Below, one piece after another: positions 1 through 5,142 of a DNA stretch of 5,142 bases. Numbering within the stretch: position 1 is the stretch's first letter; each line of letters starts with the position of its first letter. The stretch is taken from the NCBI GenBank assembly GCA_022705265.1, contig JAKJEU010000108.1:1-5142 (forward strand), read 5' to 3'. A program made the position numbers and the translations under genes. The notes beneath the pieces were generated by a model that was given only the letters and a program-made list of their open reading frames with translations, was not told the origin of the DNA and searched no databases. This DNA is from Pseudomonadota bacterium. Its GTDB lineage: Bacteria > Pseudomonadota > Alphaproteobacteria > JAKJEU01.

Positions 1-977
1 TGTTGGAAGTCATCAGGAGTTCCAAAACGGCTGGTTGGAGCAAACATTCCCAAAGTTTGATATCCCCAAGAACCATCAAAAGGATGTTCGGTAATAGGCA
101 AAAGCTCAACATGAGTAAATCCCATGTCCTTTACATAAGGGACAAGTTCGTCGGCAAATTCGCGATAAGTCAATTGTCTGAACCCATCCTCAGTGCGTCT
201 TTTCCATGAACCTAAATGAACTTCGTAAATTGAAATAGGAGCATCAAAATCATTTGCCTTAACTCTTTGTTGAGTCCATGCCAAATCGTTCCATTGGTAT
301 TTATTAATATCATAAACCACAGAAGAGGTAGCAGGTCTTACTTCGGCAAAAAAAGCATAAGGGTCAGCTTTTAATGGGAGAAGTTCGCCACTTGGTCCAG
401 TGATTTCGTATTTATATAAGTCTCCTTCGATTAAGTCAGGAATAAAAATTTCCCAAATACCACTTGCACCACGAGGCCTCATCGAATTTCTTCGACCGTC
501 CCAGTTGTTAAAATCGCCAACAACACTAACTTTTTTGGCATTAGGAGCCCAAACAGCAAAACAAACACCATTAACGCCGTCATGTTTCATTAAATGAGCG
601 CCAAGCTTTTCGTATATTTTAAGATGATTACCTTCACCAAAAAGATACATATCAAGATCGCCAAGTACAGGAGAAAAATGATAAGGGTCATGTGCTTGAT
701 ATTTGTTATCATTATAAAGGGTTATGCTAAACTTATATTTAAAGAAATCATTCCTTTCAAGTTCAATTTGGAATAATCCGTTTTTATGAATCATTTCCAT
801 ATTAGCAATATGATTCCCGTCAAAATCAATAATTTCCACGAATTTTGCTTGTGGTTGGAAGGTTCTTATAAAAATTTTTCCATCATCGCCTTTGTGCATT
901 CCAAGTACAGAAAAAGGATCGCCGTATCCTTTGGTTACTATGGCGTTAAGTGTATCTTCGTTAAGTAAGTTTTTCAT
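1..977 (-). CDS. glgB: 1,4-alpha-glucan branching enzyme GlgB, N-terminal 325 codons (3' end outside window)
   Basis: GlgB cuts alpha-1,4-glucan chains and re-joins the piece by an alpha-1,6 bond, making the branches of glycogen in the cytoplasm. The minus-strand reading frame is open from ATG (977-975) to the window edge. An AAGGGA-type ribosome site lies five bases upstream. Residues about 18-27 (DPFSVLGMHK) match the N1 domain of long, E. coli-like GlgB. Residues about 137-205 form a CBM48 module (VWAPN at 142-146, VVGDFNNW ending at W159). The GH13 domain opens with IYEVHLGSW (W258) and continues through ELLPITEHPFDGSWGY (W304) to PDDFQ325. All of these blocks align with my memory of E. 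coli GlgB (about 728 residues), so a little under half is visible. The catalytic Asp and Glu fall beyond the window, so intactness cannot be judged. Identification is near certain. Confidence 0.97.
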   Translation of the reverse strand, partial: MKNLLNEDTLNAIVTKGYGDPFSVLGMHKGDDGKIFIRTFQPQAKFVEIIDFDGNHIANMEMIHKNGLFQIELERNDFFKYKFSITLYNDNKYQAHDPYHFSPVLGDLDMYLFGEGNHLKIYEKLGAHLMKHDGVNGVCFAVWAPNAKKVSVVGDFNNWDGRRNSMRPRGASGIWEIFIPDLIEGDLYKYEITGPSGELLPLKADPYAFFAEVRPATSSVVYDINKYQWNDLAWTQQRVKANDFDAPISIYEVHLGSWKRRTEDGFRQLTYREFADELVPYVKDMGFTHVELLPITEHPFDGSWGYQTLGMFAPTSRFGTPDDFQ

Positions 978-1004
978 CTTGTCCCTTTCGTTTTCAAAGA
1001 TTTT

Positions 1005-1034
1005 AATATAGCTTATCACAAAAAACAGTTGCAA
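1005..1034 (-). promoter_or_regulatory. Candidate promoter of glgB
   Basis: On the minus strand, TTGCAA (1034-1029) could be a -35 box. It is followed after 18 bases by TATATT (1010-1005) as a -10 box, about 28 bases upstream of the glgB start codon. Each hexamer matches the sigma-70 consensus at only four or five positions, and the DNA is AT-rich, so chance matches are likely. The placement between gene and divergent neighbour is the main support. Confidence 0.3.
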
Positions 1035-1055
1035 AACAAACAATTAAATTATAAC
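1029..1055 (+). promoter_or_regulatory. Candidate promoter of the DUF2934 gene
   Basis: TTGCAA (1029-1034) and TATAAC (1050-1055) form a possible -35/-10 pair with a short 15-base spacer. A start about seven bases after the -10 box would fall near 1062, just before the first inverted repeat. TTGCAA is self-complementary and could also serve as the -35 of the divergent glgB promoter. This is inferred from consensus matching by eye; the short spacer weakens it. Confidence 0.3.
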
Positions 1056-1063
1056 TTTAAAAA

Positions 1064-1088
1064 TAACATAGATTAAATTTCTATGTTA
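1064..1088. repeat. Inverted repeat with 9-base arms in the divergent intergenic region
   Basis: The arms TAACATAGA (1064-1072) and TCTATGTTA (1080-1088) are perfect reverse complements around a seven-base centre, TTAAATT. The repeat ends 32 bases before the start codon of the DUF2934 gene. It could be an operator bound by a dimeric regulator. If transcription starts near 1062, it could instead be a hairpin at the 5' end of the mRNA. The symmetry is seen directly; the function is inferred. Confidence 0.55.
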
Positions 1089-1090
1089 AA

Positions 1091-1109
1091 TTAAAATAGA
1101 CTATTTTAA
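1091..1109. promoter_or_regulatory. Perfect 19-bp palindrome next to the ribosome site (possible operator)
   Basis: TTAAAATAG (1091-1099) and CTATTTTAA (1101-1109) are exact reverse complements around a single A at 1100. The odd centre and two nine-base half-sites look like a binding site for a dimeric DNA-binding protein. As RNA, only about eight A-U pairs with a three-base loop could form, so an RNA role is less likely. Its last two bases are the first two of the AAGGAG ribosome site. It begins two bases after the inverted repeat at 1064-1088. The bound factor is unknown. Confidence 0.5.
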
Positions 1110-1113
1110 GGAG
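1108..1113 (+). promoter_or_regulatory. Ribosome binding site of the DUF2934 gene
   Basis: AAGGAG is a near-perfect Shine-Dalgarno sequence seven bases before the ATG at 1121. It is the strongest ribosome site in the window and supports this start. Its first two bases belong to the palindrome at 1091-1109. Confidence 0.8.
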
Positions 1114-1120
1114 ATGTATA

Positions 1121-1375
1121 ATGGCAAATAGTATTAGCGATGAAGAAATTAAAGTTGCTGCTTATTATTTGTGGGAAAAAGAAGGTAGACCAGAAGGCGT
1201 TGAATTTGATCTTTGGGTAAGAGCAAAAAATGAACTTGCTAAGAAAAAAGATTGCAAAAACGGTGAATGTTCAGTTAAACCTGCCTCATCAGAAAAAGAA
1301 GTTAAGAAGGTAGAAGCTCCTAAGGCTCAACCTTCTCCTGCAAAGAATACAGCTACTAAATCAAAGAAAAAATAG
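1121..1375 (+). CDS. Small DUF2934-type protein with lysine-rich tail
   Basis: This 84-residue protein has no signal peptide or membrane segment and is probably cytoplasmic. Residues about 6-40 fit the DUF2934 pattern: an acidic start, AAYYLWEKEGRPEG at 13-26, then D30, W32 and R34A35. The family is known as a short domain of unknown function in many proteobacteria, and its molecular role is not known to me. The second half (about 41-84) is low-complexity, rich in Lys, Ala, Pro and Ser. It ends in SKKK and carries a C45-X4-C50 pair, so it is probably disordered and positively charged. The start is set by AAGGAG seven bases upstream. The gene is divergent from glgB, has its own terminator and appears monocistronic. 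Sharing a control region with glgB hints at a link to glycogen metabolism, but that is only inference. Confidence 0.88.
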   Translation: MANSISDEEIKVAAYYLWEKEGRPEGVEFDLWVRAKNELAKKKDCKNGECSVKPASSEKEVKKVEAPKAQPSPAKNTATKSKKK

Positions 1376-1416
1376 TTTTATCGTATTAAAAACTTCTTTG
1401 AATATTTCAAAAAAAG

Positions 1417-1460
1417 AAAATGTGGTGTGATGTTTTATCGTCGGCCACATTTTTTATTTT
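1417..1460 (+). terminator. Intrinsic terminator after the DUF2934 gene
   Basis: AAAATGTGG (1417-1425) pairs perfectly with CCACATTTT (1445-1453) around a 19-base loop. The stem's right arm runs into a T-rich tract that ends at 1460. The stem begins 42 bases after the stop codon. Read on the minus strand, the same stem is also followed by a T-rich run, so it could work both ways, although no convergent gene is present. It should separate this gene from the downstream operon. Confidence 0.8.
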
Positions 1461-1487
1461 AAGATATATTTTTTTTCAATATTATAT

Positions 1488-1493
1488 TATAAT
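1488..1493 (+). promoter_or_regulatory. Candidate -10 element of the DUF4139 operon
   Basis: TATAAT matches the sigma-70 -10 consensus exactly and lies 48 bases before the ATG at 1542, downstream of the preceding terminator. No convincing -35 box is found; the hexamer 17 bases upstream is TATATT. In such AT-rich DNA a chance TATAAT is quite possible. Its position between terminator and operon makes it the best candidate here. Confidence 0.4.
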
Positions 1494-1541
1494 GTCTTTC
1501 ATGTTAATTTATGTATAAACTTTAACAAAGGATGTCTAATT

Positions 1542-2945
1542 ATGATTAAAATTTTATTATCATTATTTGTTTTTATGAACTTGGTATCGGTTTCAAATGC
1601 TGAGGAAAAAATTAGCCAAGATAAGATTAAAGATTTAAAGGTTACTATTTACAATGAAAACCTTGCCTTGGTAAAAGACAAAAGAGAAGTTGATTTAAAA
1701 AAAGGTTTAAATGAGATTGCTTACCTTGGGGTTTCAGCGTTTATTCGTCCTGAAACTGCGATATTAACTGGGGGCAAAATTAATATCTTGGAACAAAATT
1801 TTAATTATGATTTATTGTCTCCTCAAAGCATGATTGACAAGGCTGTGGGTGAAGAGGTTAAATTGGTGGATACTCTTGACGATGGTAAACAAATCGTAAA
1901 AGATGCAAAGGTTTTAAGCGTTAATGGCGGCTTGGTTTTAGAAGTCGATGGAAAAATCGAAATTAATCCAAGAGGTCGTCTTGTTTTTTCAAAAATTCCT
2001 GAGAATTTAAGGGAAAAACCAACTTTAGTATTGTCTTTTTTAACTGAGGATAATAAAAAATCTGATTTAGAGCTTAGTTACTTAACAGGCGGTCTTTCAT
2101 GGAAAGCTGATTATATTGCAAAGCTGGATGAAAAAGACGAAAAAATTGATATAAGTGGGCTTGTTACTTTGAATAATAATTCTGGAACTTCTTATGAAAA
2201 GGCTTCACTTCAATTGGTTGCTGGTGATGTTAATCAAGTAAGGCAAGTTATGCAAGAAAGATTTATGGCAAAGGCTATGCGTGCTGATATGGAATTAAAT
2301 TCAGATATGGCAGGAGGAATGGCAGAAGAAAGTTTTGCTGATTATCATCTTTATTCGCTTCCAAGAAAGGTTGATATTTTGGAAAAACAAGTAAAACAAG
2401 TATCAATGCTTTCTTCAAACGATGTTAATGTCGAAAAAGAATATTTATATCAAAATCCATTCAGGCTTTATCGTAATTCTAATTCAGAATTTAAAAAGCT
2501 CAATCCAAGTTCTTATTTGAAATTTAAAAACGAAGAAGATAATAATCTTGGTATGGCTTTACCAAAAGGTGTGGTAAGAGTTTATAAGACCGATTCAAAA
2601 GGAAATATGTTGTTTGTTGGTGAAGATAGCATAAATCATACTCCTAAAAAAGAAGAAGTAAGATTAAAACTTGGGAATGCTTTTGATGTTACAGCAGAAG
2701 GTAAGATTGTTGAATCTTCATATTATCAAAGAAGATATGATGCAACCTTTGAAATGGTGGTTAAAAATGCTAAAAACTCTCCTGTAAAAGTTAAATTGGA
2801 ACAAAATTTCCCTAATAATTATGTAATTGAAAGAGAAAATATTACTTCCACCAAAGAAAGTGCTACTAAGTCTTCTTGGGTGATTGAGGTTCCTGCTGAG
2901 GGAGAAGCTAAATTGACTGTTAAATTTTTTGCAAGAGAAGTTTAA
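1542..2945 (+). CDS. Exported DUF4139 domain protein (MuiA-related family)
   Basis: A 467-residue protein whose first 20 residues form a Sec signal peptide: one Lys, a hydrophobic core, then SNA at 18-20 before EE. The mature protein is probably periplasmic or surface-associated and contains no cysteine. Residues about 33-60 (VTIYNENLALVKDKREV, then DLKKG) resemble the N-terminal segment of DUF4140/DUF4139 proteins. The DUF4139 core is recognised from LTGGLSWKADY at 181-191, VTLNNN at 208-213, GDVN at 228-231, LPKGVVRVYK at 340-349, GEDSINHTP at 360-368 and FDVTAE at 381-386. The family includes proteins annotated as mucoidy inhibitor MuiA, but no biochemical activity is established to my knowledge. 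A Met-rich stretch (six Met in 237-260) interrupts the core. AAAGGA at 1527-1532 supports the start. It is the first gene of a likely three-gene operon, and its stop overlaps the next start. A diverged paralogue lies two genes downstream. Confidence 0.88.
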   Translation: MIKILLSLFVFMNLVSVSNAEEKISQDKIKDLKVTIYNENLALVKDKREVDLKKGLNEIAYLGVSAFIRPETAILTGGKINILEQNFNYDLLSPQSMIDKAVGEEVKLVDTLDDGKQIVKDAKVLSVNGGLVLEVDGKIEINPRGRLVFSKIPENLREKPTLVLSFLTEDNKKSDLELSYLTGGLSWKADYIAKLDEKDEKIDISGLVTLNNNSGTSYEKASLQLVAGDVNQVRQVMQERFMAKAMRADMELNSDMAGGMAEESFADYHLYSLPRKVDILEKQVKQVSMLSSNDVNVEKEYLYQNPFRLYRNSNSEFKKLNPSSYLKFKNEEDNNLGMALPKGVVRVYKTDSKGNMLFVGEDSINHTPKKEEVRLKLGNAFDVTAEGKIVESSYYQRRYDATFEMVVKNAKNSPVKVKLEQNFPNNYVIERENITSTKESATKSSWVIEVPAEGEAKLTVKFFAREV

Positions 2946-2947
2946 TG
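2943..2947 (+). promoter_or_regulatory. Stop-start overlap TAATG (likely translational coupling)
   Basis: The stop codon TAA of the DUF4139 gene and the ATG of the next gene share one base. Upstream there is only a weak purine-rich stretch, AAGAGAAG, as ribosome site. Such junctions commonly allow ribosomes to re-initiate, which would couple production of the two exported proteins. The overlap is seen directly; coupling is inferred. Confidence 0.65.
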
Positions 2948-4048
2948 CTTAACTTATTAAAAGCTTTTGTTGTCGTCGTCATTTTTTTGTTTTCTTATGA
3001 AATTAAAGCTCAGGAAAATGACGATGCTTTTTATGATGAATTAAGGAATAAAAGGCTTAATGTGCCTGATACTCAAAAATATATGAATTATCTTAAAGAT
3101 ACTTTATTAAAAATGAAAACGATGAGTGATGAGGAAATTGAAGAAGCAAAAACCGAAGAATATTGGCTTAAACGAATAAGCAAAATTCCACCAGAATATA
3201 TGCAATATTACGCTCCTGCATTATTTCATAATTCTGCGGTACCAAAATCTGTGCTTGAAAAACCTTATATCAAAAAATATAAAGACAAATTGCCAACTGA
3301 TATCGCTCCTGAGGTAAAGGATATAGTGGAAAAGTATGGTAAGGATATTTCTCCTGATTATTATTATCTTTTGATGCCTGAGGCTTATGAAAAATTTAAT
3401 AAAAAACCAAAGCCAGAAGTTGAAAGCCCAGAAATTGTTAAAGAATTCAGAATTAAAAAAGGCGAAGATGCAAGTTCAATATTTTCTGTTGTAAAACCAA
3501 CGGAATTTATACAAGAAAAGCTTAAATTAATTGAGGAAAAAAAGTCTTTTGTTGAGGGCAATATATCAATTAATAAAAATAAAATAATAAATTCTGATAC
3601 AAAATTAACTAATCAAGATGTGTTAGATTTTATTACGACAATTCCTGATTTAAGAATGGTTGTTGAAAGCAAAGAAAATTTTGATAAAATGAATGTAACT
3701 TATGGTTATTTTGATAAAAATCTTAATCCATGTGAAAACTTTTTTAAACGAGTTGAAAAAGCAAATTTAAAAGAAAAAATATCAGAAGTTATAAAAAAAC
3801 ACGATTATGATGAAGAGAGTTTTAAAAATATTTGTGCAAGGATTTTTGAAATAAGCAAATATTCAGAAGTTAATCTTGATAAGGCAATTAATGTATATAA
3901 TTACAGTGTCGTTTCAACATTATTAAAAAAAGATAATAAAAAATATAATATAAATATTGATGATTATATTGCTTTTTTGCCTTATAAAAAGGTTTTTTAT
4001 TTGTCTTTAAAAGAAGATATGTTTTTAATTGGTCCATATAAAAAATAA
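2945..4048 (+). CDS. Exported protein of unknown function in the DUF4139 operon
   Basis: I do not recognise a family for this 367-residue protein. Residues 1-22 look like a Sec signal peptide: Lys6, a Val/Phe/Ile-rich core at 8-16, then IKA at 20-22 before QE. No lipobox cysteine is present, so a soluble periplasmic or secreted protein is likely. The mature part is rich in Lys, Glu, Asp and Tyr and looks mostly helical. A motif I-x-P-(E/D)-Y-x5-P-x2-(F/Y) occurs at 81-94 and again at 135-148, with a partial related word DIAPE at 119-123. The region LTNQDVLDFITTIPDL (221-236) to about residue 305 is a helical C-terminal part holding the only two cysteines, C263 and C297, which could form a disulfide. 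The gene overlaps the preceding stop by one base, which fixes the start, and sits between two DUF4139 paralogues. It may act with the exported one; that is inference from context only. Confidence 0.8.
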   Translation: MLNLLKAFVVVVIFLFSYEIKAQENDDAFYDELRNKRLNVPDTQKYMNYLKDTLLKMKTMSDEEIEEAKTEEYWLKRISKIPPEYMQYYAPALFHNSAVPKSVLEKPYIKKYKDKLPTDIAPEVKDIVEKYGKDISPDYYYLLMPEAYEKFNKKPKPEVESPEIVKEFRIKKGEDASSIFSVVKPTEFIQEKLKLIEEKKSFVEGNISINKNKIINSDTKLTNQDVLDFITTIPDLRMVVESKENFDKMNVTYGYFDKNLNPCENFFKRVEKANLKEKISEVIKKHDYDEESFKNICARIFEISKYSEVNLDKAINVYNYSVVSTLLKKDNKKYNINIDDYIAFLPYKKVFYLSLKEDMFLIGPYKK

Positions 4049-4054
4049 AGAAGG
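4049..4054 (+). promoter_or_regulatory. Ribosome binding site fixing the start of the second DUF4139 gene
   Basis: AGAAGG lies five bases before the ATG at 4060. The same frame has a stop codon at 4039-4041 and no ATG, GTG or TTG between it and 4060. This start is therefore the earliest possible, and no signal peptide can be hidden upstream. Confidence 0.75.
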
Positions 4055-4059
4055 TTTTT

Positions 4060-5142
4060 ATGAATAAAATTTTTTCAAAAGAAATAAAAAAACAAAATTT
4101 AACAGTATATGATGCATTTTCGGTTATAAATGAATTAAGAAGCATTGATTTAAAAAAAGAAATTAATGATATTACTTTTGAAAATGTTTCTGAAAATCTA
4201 AAAATAGAAAGCTTTTTAATAAATGTTGATTATGCTAAGGTTGTTGAAAAATCTTTTAATTATGATGAATTAAATGCTGAAAATTTATATAAAAAGTCTG
4301 TGGGACAAAACATAAAATATGTGAAATTAGAGGATAATTCAAAAGAAGTTGTTGAAGAGGCAAAGCTTTTAAATAGTTTGATTAAAGATACCTTGATTGA
4401 AACAAAAGACGGGGTAAGAATTAATCAAAATGGCGAGATTATTTTCAATCAGATACCTTTAAGCCTCAATTATGTCCCAAATGTCAATTTAAAGCTTGTG
4501 TCGGATAAAGATATTAAAGAAGATTTAAAAATAAGTTATATTACTTCTGGAATATCTTGGAAAACGAGTTATGTAATTAATCTTTATGATGAAAAAGATA
4601 CAGTTGATTTAGAGGCATTTGTTGCGGTTAACAATAATACTAATTATGATTTTGATAAAATTAATCTTAGCATAATTTCAGGTGATGTTAATACTCTAAG
4701 AGAAACAACAAATTTAATGGCAAAATCAAAGATGATGGCATCAGAAGAGAGTGCTCCAAGTTATAATTCGACCAACGATAATTTTTCAGAATATCATATA
4801 TATGATTTGCCATATAAAGTTTCTTTGGCAAAGAAAAGTATCAAAAGTTTTAACTTGTTAAGTTGTAAAAACATTCTATGTGAAAAAGAATATAAATTTG
4901 AAAGTCCAATGTTTAAAAGAAATGGAGTGTTGTCTTTTAAAGATTTGAATCCAAGTTTTTCTTTGTCTTTAAAAAATGATAAAGAAAATAATTTAGGTTT
5001 TCCATTATTAAAAGGCGTTGTAAAAGTTTTTAAAAACTATAAAGAAAATCAATTATTTGTGGGTGAAAATAATATAAAAAATACACCAGTTGGCGAAAAT
5101 ATCTCTTTTGATTTAGGAAAAGCATTTGATGTGAAAATTGAT
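4060..5142 (+). CDS. Second DUF4139-type protein, no signal peptide, 3' end outside window
   Basis: The frame is open for 361 codons to the window edge. The product is a paralogue of the protein at 1542-2945. Residues 158-211 align without gaps to residues 178-231 of that protein, with 20 of 54 identical by my count. The match includes TSGISWK at 162-168, VNNN at 190-193 and GDVN at 208-211. Further shared blocks are LNPS at 296-299, NNLG at 310-313, KGVVKVFK at 318-325, LFVGE at 332-336 and LGKAFDV at 352-358. By comparison about 85 residues are missing at the C-terminus. The N-terminus (MNKIFSKEIKKQNL) is charged and starts almost directly at the domain, so the protein is predicted not to be exported by Sec. 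It has two close cysteines, C269 and C274, where the exported copy has none. The gene follows the previous stop by 11 bases, as part of the same operon, and is visibly more AT-rich. Confidence 0.85.
   Translation, partial: MNKIFSKEIKKQNLTVYDAFSVINELRSIDLKKEINDITFENVSENLKIESFLINVDYAKVVEKSFNYDELNAENLYKKSVGQNIKYVKLEDNSKEVVEEAKLLNSLIKDTLIETKDGVRINQNGEIIFNQIPLSLNYVPNVNLKLVSDKDIKEDLKISYITSGISWKTSYVINLYDEKDTVDLEAFVAVNNNTNYDFDKINLSIISGDVNTLRETTNLMAKSKMMASEESAPSYNSTNDNFSEYHIYDLPYKVSLAKKSIKSFNLLSCKNILCEKEYKFESPMFKRNGVLSFKDLNPSFSLSLKNDKENNLGFPLLKGVVKVFKNYKENQLFVGENNIKNTPVGENISFDLGKAFDVKID

Noticed and set aside
3..968. Four short plus-strand open frames (3-209, 400-597, 594-776, 786-968)
   Set aside because: All lie antisense inside the clear glgB reading frame, have no good ribosome sites and give protein sequences with no recognisable family.
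1044..1092. Heptamer TTAAATT present three times (1044-1050, 1073-1079, 1086-1092)
   Set aside because: Spacing is irregular (29 and 13 bases) and such AT words are expected often in this composition. It is probably chance.
1376..1441. Repeated word TTTTATCGT at 1376-1384 and 1433-1441
   Set aside because: Only two copies of nine bases, one inside the terminator loop. No sign of an attachment site or duplication beyond the word itself.
1503..1526. Short inverted words GTTAA/TTAAC before the DUF4139 operon
   Set aside because: Five-base arms in AT-rich DNA are too short to support an operator or hairpin.
2945..3010. Lipoprotein signal for the unknown exported protein
   Set aside because: No cysteine follows the hydrophobic core. 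The only cysteines are far downstream at residues 263 and 297.
3888..4145. Minus-strand open frame of 85 codons
   Set aside because: It overlaps the ends of two well-supported plus-strand genes. Its Phe/Tyr/Leu-rich product is what the complement of AT-rich, lysine-rich coding DNA gives.
1..5142. CRISPR array, tRNA, insertion sequence or phage genes
   Set aside because: No regularly spaced repeats, cloverleaf-like segments, transposase-like proteins or terminal repeats were seen on either strand.

Overview
The window is low-GC DNA, most likely from a Gram-negative bacterium. The evidence is two proteins with classical Sec signal peptides, purine-rich Shine-Dalgarno sites, an intrinsic terminator and an E. 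coli-type glycogen branching enzyme. An AT-rich, perhaps gut-associated, alphaproteobacterium would fit the combination of genes. That is a guess from general impression, and nothing in the window fixes the taxon. No mobile element, tRNA, rRNA, CRISPR array or phage gene was seen.

Left part (1-977, minus strand): the N-terminal 325 codons of a 1,4-alpha-glucan branching enzyme (glgB). Its 3' part, including the catalytic acids, lies outside the window. Next comes a 143-base divergent intergenic region (978-1120). It holds candidate promoters for both directions, a 9-bp-arm inverted repeat and a perfect 19-bp palindrome. The palindrome abuts the ribosome binding site of a small gene (1121-1375, plus strand). 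That gene encodes an 84-residue DUF2934-type protein with a lysine-rich tail, and is followed by a good intrinsic terminator (1417-1460).

Right part (1542-5142, plus strand): three tightly packed genes that look like one operon. The first is an exported DUF4139-type protein of 467 residues. The second overlaps it by one base (TAATG) and encodes an exported 367-residue protein that I do not recognise. The third starts 11 bases further on and runs off the window. It is a diverged paralogue of the first gene but has no signal peptide. So an exported and an apparently non-exported copy of the same domain flank an exported unknown protein. The DNA becomes clearly more AT-rich from glgB towards the third operon gene.

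How the parts relate: glgB makes the alpha-1,6 branches of glycogen, and the small DUF2934 protein shares its divergent control region. The three-gene operon is probably a separate unit, since a terminator lies in front of it and it has its own -10-like element. Its function cannot be read from the sequence. The most noteworthy content is this operon of tandem DUF4139 paralogues with different predicted locations around an unknown secreted protein.
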